DNA of 64,000 bases from Rhizobium terrae (GCF_003425685.1 NZ_QJKM01000013.1:62001-126000), one strand, 5' to 3'; counted from the stretch's first letter, positions 8,925-17,359 are shown. Made by a program: numbers and translations. The notes: generated from the sequence alone by a model not told the origin.

Positions 8925-10577
8925 TTATCGCTCGAAACTTTCGACCAGCATCCGGCGAAATTCGTCCATGCGATAAACGGGCGTATCCTTTGCCGGAAGC
9001 ATGCCGGACTGCCAGTTCCAGCCTTCGAGCCGCTTCAACAGGCCTGGATTGCCGGTGACGATATGCATCGGCACGTCGCGCGACGCTCCTTCGCCGGTGA
9101 CGATCGAAGCCGGCTGGTGATCGCCAAGCAGGATGAACAGCGTGTTCCCGCCACAACGCACCATATAGGAGCCGAGTGTTTCGAGCGTGTAGTCGATCGA
9201 GGCGATGTATTGGGTGCGGACGCGGCCCGGGTCGGCCCAGACGATGGAAGGCGGATCGCCGCTTTCCGCCTGCCCGTTGAACACGCTGCCGTCGCCGACC
9301 ATGTCCCAATCGATCAGCTTCGGGATCGGCGTCCAGGGCGCGTGACTGGAAATCAATGCCATTTCCGCCATGACCGGTTTGTGGCCGGCGGGACGTTCGA
9401 GACGCTCGAAGGCTTCGAGCGTGTACTGGTCCGGCATGGTGATCCAGTTGAACGGCTTGCCCCGGTAGCCGAGAGCTGCAGCATCGAGGATGCTGTCATA
9501 ACCGAAGTAGCCGGCTTCCGGCCAGTCAAGCGTGATCGCCGGCATGACGGCCGCCGTCTTCCAGCCGGAGGCGCGGAACAGGCTGTTGAGGCTCGGCCGC
9601 TCGCTGGTGATCATCCGGTCGTAACGACCCTGGTTGTTGATCCAGAGCCCGGAGAGCAGCGTGCCATGCGCGAGCCAGCTGATGCCGCCGACCGTCGGCG
9701 AGGTAAGCCAGCCGCTGCGGGCTTGAAGTCCGGCCGCCCTGATCTCGTCCTCGACGGAAGCAAGCCGGCTGCCGATGCGTGCCGCATAACGGGGATCCTC
9801 GATCGCGCTTCGGCCATAGGATTCGATGAAGATCAGCACGACGTCGGTACCTGCAAGCGCCGAAAAATGCGGACCTGACGCGACCGAATCCTGCTTCAGT
9901 TCGCCTTCGAATCGGGTGAGATCGGCAATCGACTCCTGAACCATTGCAAGCCGATGGAAAAAATAGGGAGCAGTTTGCGCTTCCAGCCCGAGATTGCGGC
10001 GGTCATGGTCCTGGATGACGAGCGCCGCCAGCCCGGCAAGCAGCAGGATGCAGCTTGTCAGCGAAATTCTTTGCCTTGCTTCGGTCGGGAGATGACGGAA
10101 CCCGCCGAGTGACCAGTGAAGCACGCCGGCTGCCAGCAGCCAGCCGAGCAGGCCGGCGCAGATGATGGCCACCGCCTCCGTGATCCCTAAGGTGCCACTC
10201 AGGAGATTCCAGCCGTCGGTAAGTATCTTCAGGTCGAGATAAGGGTTGAACGGTCGCTGGAAGGCCGTGGCGGTGCCTATATCCGCGAGCTTCAGGAAAA
10301 GCATGACCGCAAGGATGAGCGTCACCGACCAGCGCAGCACCGCATATGAGCGTCCGGTCGACATCGAGGCGATAAGCGCCAACCCCGCCACCTCCAGCGG
10401 GAAACGGAGGTCGCCGAACTCCGTCAGCGCTTCCGGCCTGGACGGCAGGACCAGGATGACGGCGCTGATGACCAGCCAGATCGTGATCCGCAGGATCGGC
10501 CGGCGATTTGCCTTACGGCGGACGATATGCCCTATGCTTGTTGCGCGCTCCTCGCGAAAAGGCCGATATTCGTTCAT
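8925..10577 (-). CDS. membrane sulfatase/phosphoglycerol-transferase family protein
   Basis: About 550 residues. The N-terminal third is hydrophobic (ITIWLVISAVILVLP, WSVTLILAVMLFLKLADI, AVAIICAGLLGWLLAAGVLH, LLLAGLAALV), suggesting four to five membrane spans. The remainder is an alkaline-phosphatase/sulfatase-fold domain starting at VVLIFIESYGRSAI, where the segment after FIES would hold the metal and nucleophile site, and ending with LFILLGDHQPAS, the conserved GDH motif. The architecture recalls LtaS/OpgB-like enzymes that transfer or cleave lipid headgroups at the outer face of the inner membrane. The start at 10577 (MNEYRPFRE) is chosen because the upstream extension is arginine-rich noise overlapping the divergent gene. 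It is the first member of the 8.9-17.4 kb cluster. Confidence 0.75.
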   Translation of the reverse strand: MNEYRPFREERATSIGHIVRRKANRRPILRITIWLVISAVILVLPSRPEALTEFGDLRFPLEVAGLALIASMSTGRSYAVLRWSVTLILAVMLFLKLADIGTATAFQRPFNPYLDLKILTDGWNLLSGTLGITEAVAIICAGLLGWLLAAGVLHWSLGGFRHLPTEARQRISLTSCILLLAGLAALVIQDHDRRNLGLEAQTAPYFFHRLAMVQESIADLTRFEGELKQDSVASGPHFSALAGTDVVLIFIESYGRSAIEDPRYAARIGSRLASVEDEIRAAGLQARSGWLTSPTVGGISWLAHGTLLSGLWINNQGRYDRMITSERPSLNSLFRASGWKTAAVMPAITLDWPEAGYFGYDSILDAAALGYRGKPFNWITMPDQYTLEAFERLERPAGHKPVMAEMALISSHAPWTPIPKLIDWDMVGDGSVFNGQAESGDPPSIVWADPGRVRTQYIASIDYTLETLGSYMVRCGGNTLFILLGDHQPASIVTGEGASRDVPMHIVTGNPGLLKRLEGWNWQSGMLPAKDTPVYRMDEFRRMLVESFER

Positions 10578-10622
10578 GCGCTGCTCATCCCGTCGAAATT
10601 CCGGCCCATACGGCTTCTCAAC

Positions 10623-11549
10623 ATGCGTCTTGTGAAGCTTATCGGCATTATTGCGGCCTTCGCACTTCTCATTGCCGTGATCTGGCGTTTCGGTCCCGCC
10701 CGGATCGCCGTCAGCCTCGCCTCCGCCGACCCTCTTTGTGTCTCCGCCGGCCTTCTTCTGGTGCAGGTTCAGGTCGTGCTCTCGGCGCTGCGCTGGCGGT
10801 TCACGGCCGCCCGGCTCGGCCAGCCTCTGGGCGTCGGCCGGGCGATCGGTGACTACTATCTCGGAACGCTGCTCAACCAGCTTCTGCCGGGTGGCGTTGC
10901 GGGCGACGCCGTGCGCGCCCACCGCAACCGTACGGAAGGCGCAGCCGACTGGAAAGTGCCGGCCCAGGCCGTGCTACTCGAGCGGATCGCAGGACAAGGC
11001 GTGTTCTTCCTCGTGGCAATCTTCGGCATCATGCTCTGGCCGCTGCTCGGTGAGGCCACGATCCCGGAAAGCATGCGTCATATCCTGACCGGCTCCTCCC
11101 TGCTTGCCGCCGCGCTGGCATTAACAGCCCTGCTGCTCTTCCGATTTCCGCCGAAACCGATTCATCTTCAACTCAGGAAGCTGAAAATCGACCTCGCACG
11201 GGCGCTCCTGCATGATCGGGCGTGGATGGCACAGGCAGCGTTTAGTCTTGTCATCGTCGCAAGCTATATCGCAATGTTCATGCTGGCCTCGGCCGCGATC
11301 GGTGCACCCTTGCCGCTGCCGGCGGCCATCACCGCCATTCCGCTTTGCCTGCTGATGATGCTGGTCCCGGCCACGATCGCCGGCTGGGGCGCACGGGAAA
11401 CCGCAGCCGCGGCACTCTGGCCGCTTTTCGGCTACACCGCTTCCGATGGGATCGCGGCCAGCATCCTGTATGGCATCCTTGCGCTCGTGGGTGCGGCCCC
11501 CGGTCTGGTCTTCGTCCTGATCGCCCTGCTGGGCCGGAAACGCCGCTAG
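10623..11549 (+). CDS. lysylphosphatidylglycerol synthase TM-region (UPF0104) family membrane protein
   Basis: A 308-residue integral membrane protein with about seven to eight spans. It matches the flippase-like part of MprF and the UPF0104 family: the core segment GDYYLGTLLNQLLPGGVAGD near residues 78-97, followed by RAHRN, is the family signature. It lacks the cytosolic aminoacyl-transferase domain of MprF, so it cannot aminoacylate lipids by itself and is more likely a lipid or glycolipid translocation component. It is divergent from the sulfatase-family gene with only 45 bp between starts, so the promoters must overlap each other or the genes. It overlaps the FkbM gene by 4 bp tail to tail. 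Confidence 0.8.
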   Translation: MRLVKLIGIIAAFALLIAVIWRFGPARIAVSLASADPLCVSAGLLLVQVQVVLSALRWRFTAARLGQPLGVGRAIGDYYLGTLLNQLLPGGVAGDAVRAHRNRTEGAADWKVPAQAVLLERIAGQGVFFLVAIFGIMLWPLLGEATIPESMRHILTGSSLLAAALALTALLLFRFPPKPIHLQLRKLKIDLARALLHDRAWMAQAAFSLVIVASYIAMFMLASAAIGAPLPLPAAITAIPLCLLMMLVPATIAGWGARETAAAALWPLFGYTASDGIAASILYGILALVGAAPGLVFVLIALLGRKRR

Positions 11550-12298
11550 GCTTCCGCGTCGAGCCTCGCATAGATATCCCCTGAACGCGTTTCTCCGGCA
11601 AGGCCGGCAAGTTCCGTCAGCATGGCATCCGCGGGCAACCACTCCTCGTCGACGAAACGATGCCTTTCACCCTCGACCCGGTTGAAGCGATAGGGGCCGA
11701 GCCTCCGCAGATGGCTGATCGCCGTCTCGGCGATTTGCATGGCTGCCGGAATATATTCGAAGGCGATCAATGGAATAGGCCTTGTCAGGCCGGCGATGAT
11801 ATCCGCCTCCGCCCCTTCCACATCGATCTTGCAGAAGGCCGGCAGTCCATATTCCGCAACCAGCGCATCGAGCGTCGTCATCTCCACCCGCTCGATCCTG
11901 TCCCAGGTGACTTTCCGGAATCCCGGTGTCTTCCCGACTTTCGAAATCCACGACGAGGATATGCTTGTCACGGTCGGATGGCGGGCCGAAATATGCAGGT
12001 CGACATTTCCCTTTTCCCGCCCCACCGCCTTGCGCAGCAGGATCAACTCCTCGCCGGCAAACGATCTTTCCATGAAATCGGCAAAAATGGGCTGCGGTTC
12101 GAGAGCAACAACCCTGGCGCCGAGCGAAAGAAGCGTACGGCTGCGGCTGCCGGCATGCGCGCCGATATCGAAAACGAGGTCGCCCTTGCGGACGAGACCG
12201 GCATAAAATCTCCTGAGCGAAGATCGGCGCCACGGCTGGCCGTAATAGATCAGCAGCGACCGCGCCATCCCAAGCGATGCAGCAAGATCAGGCCGCAT
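11546..12298 (-). CDS. FkbM family SAM-dependent methyltransferase
   Basis: A 250-residue Rossmann-fold methyltransferase with motif I VFDIGAHAGSRSRTLLSLGA, an acidic strand ARVVALEPQP and the FkbM hallmark FCKIDVEGAEADI around residues 158-170. FkbM enzymes methylate hydroxyl groups on sugars or polyketides; the acceptor here is unknown. The gene starts inside the end of the CDP-alcohol phosphatidyltransferase gene (11-bp overlap, same strand), so the two are translationally coupled and probably modify the same product. Confidence 0.86.
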   Translation of the reverse strand: MRPDLAASLGMARSLLIYYGQPWRRSSLRRFYAGLVRKGDLVFDIGAHAGSRSRTLLSLGARVVALEPQPIFADFMERSFAGEELILLRKAVGREKGNVDLHISARHPTVTSISSSWISKVGKTPGFRKVTWDRIERVEMTTLDALVAEYGLPAFCKIDVEGAEADIIAGLTRPIPLIAFEYIPAAMQIAETAISHLRRLGPYRFNRVEGERHRFVDEEWLPADAMLTELAGLAGETRSGDIYARLDAEA

Positions 12299-13076
12299 GG
12301 GAACCTCGGCTGGCCTGCGCCAGATAGATCACGTCCACGGCAAAAGAATAGGTCAGCGATGCGAGCGCCGCCGCCCCGAGCAAAGGGGAAACCGGCGGAA
12401 CGACGACTGGAAAAAGCATGAGACAAAGAACCACCCCCTGAACCACGCAGATTGCCTTGCGGCGCGTCGACTGCGGCAGCTCGCCCCGCAGGGCCGGAAA
12501 TACGGCCTGTGCCGCGACATAGGCATACCGCATGAGGCCGATCAGCAGCACCCAGCCCCCCGCCTTGCCCAGTTCGAAAGCCGCAATCGACAGGAAAAGG
12601 ATCAGCAGCGCATCCACTTCCATGTCGAAACGCGCGCCGAAACGCGACGCTGTGCCGGTCCGGCGTGCGAGAAAACCATCGATACCGTCCAGGACCAGCG
12701 CGAAAGCGATCGTCAGCCCGAGCAGCCACAAGACGCCCTGATCGGAACCGGCACCGAGCTGCGGAGGCACCAGAACCAGCCCGCCCATGATCGAGGTGAT
12801 CGCGGCGCGGACCGTCGTTACCATATTGGCTGCGCCGAAACGGCCATGGCCGTGCGAGCGAAGGTTTCCGAGCGCGATGGCGGAGATCACCGCATAGACG
12901 ATGAAGGCTGCCGCTGCCGCTACCGTATCGATGCCGAGCCGGTCGCCGAAGAAATGCATCGCAGCGACGAGGATCGCGGCGACAGCCATGGTCACCGCAT
13001 ACGCATCGAGCGAGAGCAGGAGGTGCGTTTTGCGGGTGGCTTTGTCCAAGGTCCGCGCATTCGTCCAGTCAGCCAT
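12288..13076 (-). CDS. CDP-alcohol phosphatidyltransferase family protein
   Basis: A 262-residue membrane enzyme with about six hydrophobic segments and an intact CDP-alcohol phosphotransferase motif, DG-x2-AR-x8-G-x3-D-x3-D, seen as DGFLARRTGTASRF followed by GARFDMEVD. Enzymes of this family exchange CMP from a CDP-linked lipid or alcohol for a second alcohol, making phospholipids such as PG, PS or PI. The product here is not determined. It is not an obvious PgsA or PssA, and its location with a methyltransferase, glycosyltransferase and flippase-like protein suggests a specialised lipid headgroup. Its start overlaps the end of a 36-codon frame. Confidence 0.85.
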   Translation of the reverse strand: MADWTNARTLDKATRKTHLLLSLDAYAVTMAVAAILVAAMHFFGDRLGIDTVAAAAAFIVYAVISAIALGNLRSHGHGRFGAANMVTTVRAAITSIMGGLVLVPPQLGAGSDQGVLWLLGLTIAFALVLDGIDGFLARRTGTASRFGARFDMEVDALLILFLSIAAFELGKAGGWVLLIGLMRYAYVAAQAVFPALRGELPQSTRRKAICVVQGVVLCLMLFPVVVPPVSPLLGAAALASLTYSFAVDVIYLAQASRGSHAA

Positions 13077-13179
13077 CGCGCAAGCCCTTCACAGTGATCG
13101 CCGGACTGGAGAAATCGGTAAGGCATGCCGCCCGAATGGCCCGCTCGACCGTTTCCAAAAGACGTTGCGAAACATTCAT
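13069..13179 (-). CDS. possible small protein or leader of 36 residues
   Basis: An ATG at 13179 is preceded by an AGGAG-type ribosome site (GAGGAGCGCGTC then ATG). It opens a frame beginning MNVSQRLLETVERAIRAA and ending KGLRDG with a stop at 13069, 8 bp inside the CDP-alcohol phosphatidyltransferase gene. The arrangement is typical of a translationally coupled small upstream gene. It may be a leader, a conserved small protein, or the remnant of a longer gene. I do not recognise the sequence. Confidence 0.35.
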   Translation of the reverse strand: MNVSQRLLETVERAIRAACLTDFSSPAITVKGLRDG

Positions 13180-13353
13180 GACGCGCTCCTCGCGCTCCTA
13201 CATGGCGAACACTACGCGCCACCGCCAAGCCTGGATCGCAAAAGCACCGTCAAATAAACGTGATAACCACATGTCGATCTCGCGAAAATCCTCTCTTGCC
13301 GTCATCGTCTGTGCCGCTAGGTGTGGACTCTTCCGTCACGAAGGGGTTGATAT

Positions 13354-14355
13354 GTGACAAGACGTGAGGCGGCTCCCTTACCGGCGGCGAAAGGACAGGG
13401 CCGGGCACTTTGGTTCGAGGGAGCGGGTCGCTGTACACTTCGTCGCGAGCCACTTGCCGGCCAATGCGACGGCGAGGTTCTTGTTCGCACGCTCTTCAGC
13501 GGTATCAGCCGCGGCACGGAATCGCTCGTCTTCGGCGGGCAGGTGCCGGAAAGCGAATATGAGCGCATGCGCGCTCCGCATCAGGCAGGTGAATTCCCCT
13601 TCCCCGTCAAATACGGCTACGCCGCGGTGGGCGTGGTGGAAGAGGGGCCGCAGAACCTCGTCGGCAAGACGGTTTTCTGCCTTCATCCACACCAGGACCG
13701 TTTCCGCGTTCCCGTTTCCGCCGTTCATCCCCTGCCGGAAACTCTTGCGCCTTCGCGGGCGGTGCTGGCGGCCAATATGGAAACGGCGCTCAACATCACA
13801 TGGGATGCCGGCGTCCAGCCGGGCGATCGCGTGGCCGTTTTCGGTGCCGGAGTGGTCGGACTGCTTGTCGCCTACCTCGCCTCGCAGATCATCGGCACCG
13901 ACGTCGTGATTTCCGATATCGAACCGGAGCGTGGACAAACCGCAAGGGCTCTCGGGCTTCGTTTCGCCCGGCCGGATGCCGTGCCGCATGATTGCGATCT
14001 CCTCGTCAATGCATCGGCTTCGGCAGATGCCCTGACGACGGCGCTTGACCATGCCGGCCTCGAAGCACGCATCGTCGAGGCAAGCTGGTATGGCGAACGG
14101 CATGTCGAGCTTCCCTTGGGTGGTGCTTTCCACGCCAAGCGGCTATCCATCGTGAGTTCGCAGGTCGCATCCCTGCCGCCGGCGAGGCGCGCCCGGTGGG
14201 ACGTCCGGCGTCGGATGGCCAAGGCGATCGAGCTTCTCGGCGACGACCGGCTCGACCATCTGATTTCGGCCGAAACCGCTTTCGAGACGATTGCCGCCGA
14301 TTACGCCGGTATCGTCGGTTCGGCCGCCACGCTCTGTCATCGTATCCGCTACTGA
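13354..14355 (+). CDS. zinc-binding-dehydrogenase-like MDR oxidoreductase without the usual zinc ligands
   Basis: A 333-residue medium-chain dehydrogenase/reductase. The nucleotide-binding core is clear (GDRVAVFGAGVVGLLVAYLA, then VVISDIEPER). At the catalytic zinc site the usual CGVCxTD is replaced by SGISRGTES, and the four-cysteine structural zinc lobe is missing, as in BchC-like and other zinc-independent members. It probably oxidises or reduces an alcohol or carbonyl of a pathway intermediate. The GTG start at 13354 has the ribosome site AAGGGG eight bases upstream. It is the first gene of a tightly packed + strand set ending at 16576: 12 bp to the PTPS-like gene, then overlapping genes. 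Confidence 0.82.
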   Translation: MTRREAAPLPAAKGQGRALWFEGAGRCTLRREPLAGQCDGEVLVRTLFSGISRGTESLVFGGQVPESEYERMRAPHQAGEFPFPVKYGYAAVGVVEEGPQNLVGKTVFCLHPHQDRFRVPVSAVHPLPETLAPSRAVLAANMETALNITWDAGVQPGDRVAVFGAGVVGLLVAYLASQIIGTDVVISDIEPERGQTARALGLRFARPDAVPHDCDLLVNASASADALTTALDHAGLEARIVEASWYGERHVELPLGGAFHAKRLSIVSSQVASLPPARRARWDVRRRMAKAIELLGDDRLDHLISAETAFETIAADYAGIVGSAATLCHRIRY

Positions 14356-14367
14356 GGAAATGCCCGC

Positions 14368-14766
14368 ATGTTCGCAATCGAGGTCCGTGATCACATGATG
14401 ATCGCGCACAGTCTTCCCCGCCCGGTTTTCGGCCCCGCTCAGGCAATGCACGGCGCGACCTTCGTGGTCGATGCAGCCTTCTTCACCGACGATCTGGACG
14501 AGAACGGCCTTGCAGTGGATATCGGGCTCGCAACCGAGGTGCTGAAGGAGACGCTGGCGCCTCTCAATTACCAGAATCTCGATACGCTCGAGATTTTCGC
14601 CGGCAAGATCACGACGACGGAATTCCTGGCAAGACATATCTTCCAGCGGGTCGCCGACGCCATTGAAAACGGCCGGCTCGGCAAGGGCAGCCGTCGCATC
14701 CGCAAACTCCGGATTACGCTGCATGAATCGCATGTCGCACGCGGCTGGTACGAGGCCGAACTGTGA
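14368..14766 (+). CDS. PTPS/QueD-fold protein with replaced catalytic residues
   Basis: A 132-residue protein aligning end to end with 6-pyruvoyltetrahydropterin synthase/6-carboxytetrahydropterin synthase. Conserved features are the first zinc histidine (MIAHSLP), the histidine of HG in MHGATF, a TTTEFLAR segment matching PTSE-type motifs, and the substrate glutamate in LHESHV. The functional residues differ: the catalytic cysteine four positions before HG is alanine, the HGH zinc pair is HGA, and the LDH motif carrying the catalytic Asp-His is LNY. A standard PTPS or QueD reaction is therefore unlikely. It may bind a pterin-like substrate or catalyse another step. The gene overlaps the glycosyltransferase gene. 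Confidence 0.8.
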   Translation: MFAIEVRDHMMIAHSLPRPVFGPAQAMHGATFVVDAAFFTDDLDENGLAVDIGLATEVLKETLAPLNYQNLDTLEIFAGKITTTEFLARHIFQRVADAIENGRLGKGSRRIRKLRITLHESHVARGWYEAEL

Positions 14767-15806
14767 GCAGGACCCTCGTCTTCGCCTATCCCGGTGATCT
14801 CGAAACCCGCACCGGCGGTTACGGCTATGACCGGCGGGTCATCGCCGCGCTTGGTGACCTCGGCTGGCAGATCGAACCGCTCTCGCTCGGCGCAGCCTTC
14901 CCGAACTCGGATCCCACGCAGCTCGAAACCGCAGGCAAGCAGCTGTCCGAGCTGGCCGACGGCACGCTGGTGCTGGTCGATGGCCTTGCCTTCGGGGTTC
15001 TCGATGAATGGGCCGCCCGCGACGCAGACCGGCTGAGGATCGCAGCACTGGTGCATCATCCGCTGGCGCTGGAGACCGGGTTGGCCGAGGACCGGCGGCA
15101 CGAATTGACCCTCCGTGAAAAAGCCGCGCTCGCAAAGACGCGGGGCGTGATCGTTACATCGCACTCGACGGCCGCCGAGCTTGTGGCCAATTACGGCGTA
15201 TCGGCCGAAAAGATCGCGGTCGCCATTCCAGGCGCCGATCCGGCGCCGCTGGCGATCGGTGGCGGCGACCCGCCGCTGATCCTCAGCATCGGCACGCTGA
15301 CCGCCCGCAAGGGCCACGATGTCCTCATCGCGGCACTGGAAAAGTTGCGGGACCTGCGCTGGTCCTGTCGCGTCGTCGGGAGCAAGGTACTGAGCCCGGA
15401 AGTGACCACGGAACTCGAAAGACAGATTGCGCGCGCCGGCCTCGAAGAGCGGATCGAGCTGGCGGGCCAGATCGACGATACAAGAGCGGAATTCGCCAAG
15501 GCCGATATTTTTGCGCTCGCCAGCCGTTACGAAGGTTACGGCATGGTCTTCGCGGAAGCGCTGGTGCAGGGCCTGCCGATCGTGGGCTGTGCCGCGGGCG
15601 CGGTTCCGGATGTGGTTCCGGCAAGTGCCGGCTTTCTCGTTCCGCCCGACGATCCGGCCGCGTTCGCCGAAGCTCTCGGCCGATTGCTGTCCGAGCCGGA
15701 GACCCGCATCGCCATGGCGGATGCAGCGGCGGTCGCCGGTGCAAAACTGCCGTCCTGGCGGGATACGGCAAAGATCATCTCCGATATGCTGGAAACGGTA
15801 CGATGA
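14763..15806 (+). CDS. glycosyltransferase family 4 protein
   Basis: A 347-residue GT-B glycosyltransferase. It has an N-terminal acceptor domain with GGYGYDRRVIAAL, and a C-terminal donor domain containing the GTLTARKGHDVLI segment and the EX7E-type region SRYEGYGMVFAEALVQGLPI followed by GCAAGAVPDVV. Members transfer a sugar from a nucleotide-sugar to lipids, polysaccharides or small molecules. The GTG start overlaps the stop of the PTPS-like gene and its end overlaps the methyltransferase start, which strongly implies a shared pathway. Confidence 0.88.
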   Translation: MSRTLVFAYPGDLETRTGGYGYDRRVIAALGDLGWQIEPLSLGAAFPNSDPTQLETAGKQLSELADGTLVLVDGLAFGVLDEWAARDADRLRIAALVHHPLALETGLAEDRRHELTLREKAALAKTRGVIVTSHSTAAELVANYGVSAEKIAVAIPGADPAPLAIGGGDPPLILSIGTLTARKGHDVLIAALEKLRDLRWSCRVVGSKVLSPEVTTELERQIARAGLEERIELAGQIDDTRAEFAKADIFALASRYEGYGMVFAEALVQGLPIVGCAAGAVPDVVPASAGFLVPPDDPAAFAEALGRLLSEPETRIAMADAAAVAGAKLPSWRDTAKIISDMLETVR

Positions 15807-16576
15807 GCGGGTTTGACCGCGACTGGCTGGCATTACGCGAACCCGTGGACGCCCGCTCCCGGGACACGGCACTGCTCCAGGCCGCCTGCGAAACCGCCCG
15901 CGACACGATCCTCGATATCGGCTGCGGCACCGGCTCCACCTTCCGCATGCTGTCGCCAAGGCTGGCGGCGCATGTTCGCTGGCGCTTCATAGACAACGAC
16001 CCGAACCTGCTCGAAGAGGCGCGGCGCCGCCACGGGGATGTGGCGGAGATCGTTCATGCCGATCTCAAACGGATAGACGCGCCTTCATTTGCCGATGTCG
16101 GTCTGGTGACCGCCTCGGCGCTCTTCGACCTCTGTTCCGAAGATTTCATCCGCGCGTTCGTCGAACGGGTTTCCGAAACGGGCGCAGCCTTCTATGCAGC
16201 GCTCAGCTACGATGGTTCGATGTCCTGGTCGAGGCCACATCCGCTCGACGAAGTGATGACCGCGAACTTCAACGCGCATCAGCTGAGCGACAAGGGATTT
16301 GGCATATCGCTCGGCCCGAAAGCCTGGCAGGTGCTGGCCGACAGGCTGAAGACGCATAGTTACCAGATCCGGGTGGCCGAAAGCCCGTGGCGGATGACAC
16401 CGGCCGATGCCGATCTGCAGCGGCTCTTCCTCAACGGCATCGTGCGGGCGGTTTTCGAATATGGGGAGCTGGACGAGGCGGAAATCCGCGACTGGGCCGA
16501 ATTCCGCCATCGAATGATCGAGCGGGAGGACAGCCTATGCCGTGTCGGCCATCAGGATGTTCTCGCGATCCGCTAG
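15803..16576 (+). CDS. class I SAM-dependent methyltransferase
   Basis: A 257-residue methyltransferase. It has motif I ILDIGCGTGSTFRML near residue 35, an acidic loop FIDNDPNLLEEA and the motif IV region VTASALFDLC. The acceptor is unknown. It starts within the glycosyltransferase stop region, so it is cotranslated with the GT4 and PTPS-like genes. Its last 42 bp overlap the end of the oppositely oriented RibD-domain gene, so the two are convergent. Confidence 0.85.
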   Translation: MSGFDRDWLALREPVDARSRDTALLQAACETARDTILDIGCGTGSTFRMLSPRLAAHVRWRFIDNDPNLLEEARRRHGDVAEIVHADLKRIDAPSFADVGLVTASALFDLCSEDFIRAFVERVSETGAAFYAALSYDGSMSWSRPHPLDEVMTANFNAHQLSDKGFGISLGPKAWQVLADRLKTHSYQIRVAESPWRMTPADADLQRLFLNGIVRAVFEYGELDEAEIRDWAEFRHRMIEREDSLCRVGHQDVLAIR

Positions 16577-17359
16577 AACTCGCCGCTCCGCTTCGGCACG
16601 CAGATTGCAGTCGAAGACGATATCCGTGCCGATATTGTAGATATCCACCTCGGGACGTCTCGCCTCCGACAACCGGTCAATCGGCGAAAGCCGGATGCCG
16701 GCGGGGCCGGATCCGATGATGATCGGCGCGACCGAGACATGCAGCCGGTCGACCAGACCGGCATCGACGAAGCGGGAAATCGTATTCGCACCCCCTTCCA
16801 CGAGCACCGTCGTCAAGCCGCGTTCGGCAAGCGCCTTCAGAATATCACGCGGCGCCAGGCCCCCGTCCGCCTGCCGCGGCAGGCGAATGGTCTCATGCCT
16901 GCCCTCGTGGAGTGCAATATCGGCCGCCTGCATCACGATCACCGGCATGCCGCCATCATGCAGCATCTTTGCCATCCCTGGCATGCGGCCGTTGCAATCG
17001 ATCACCACCCGCACGGGGCTTTTGCCGCTCACGGCACGCACCGAAAGGCTCGGATTGTCGGCGACCACCGTGCCGACGCCGACGACCACGGCATCGGCCA
17101 GCGCGCGGCAGCGATGCAGATGGGCAATTCCGTCACAGCCGGACACGTCCTGTGCGTCGCCGGTCGGCGTTGCGACGCGACCATCCAGCGACTGGCCGAC
17201 CTGCGCAAGCACGAAAGGCCCATTCCGGAGCGCTATCCTTTTGTAGAGAGAAAGGCAGGATGCCTCCAAACCGGCGGGAAGCCCGACCGGGCGCAAAGCG
17301 TGGTTCCGCAACGAAAGCAGGTGCTGCCACAACTCTTCGGTCATGCTGACTGATTGCAT
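16535..17359 (-). CDS. stand-alone RibD C-terminal (reductase) domain protein
   Basis: About 274 residues. A short N-terminal extension of 60-odd residues without deaminase zinc motifs precedes a RibD_C/dihydrofolate-reductase-like domain: AQVGQSLDGRVATPTGDAQD, then RALADAVVVGVGTVVADNPS, and the late VLVEGGANTISRF motif. In riboflavin synthesis this domain reduces the ribose of 5-amino-6-ribosylamino-pyrimidinedione phosphate with NADPH. A stand-alone copy beside a PTPS-fold gene suggests reduction of a related pyrimidine or pteridine intermediate rather than housekeeping riboflavin synthesis. The start at 17359 (MQSVSMTEE) has GAGGCGG just upstream; MTEELW at 17344 is the alternative. Confidence 0.82.
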   Translation of the reverse strand: MQSVSMTEELWQHLLSLRNHALRPVGLPAGLEASCLSLYKRIALRNGPFVLAQVGQSLDGRVATPTGDAQDVSGCDGIAHLHRCRALADAVVVGVGTVVADNPSLSVRAVSGKSPVRVVIDCNGRMPGMAKMLHDGGMPVIVMQAADIALHEGRHETIRLPRQADGGLAPRDILKALAERGLTTVLVEGGANTISRFVDAGLVDRLHVSVAPIIIGSGPAGIRLSPIDRLSEARRPEVDIYNIGTDIVFDCNLRAEAERRVLADRENILMADTA

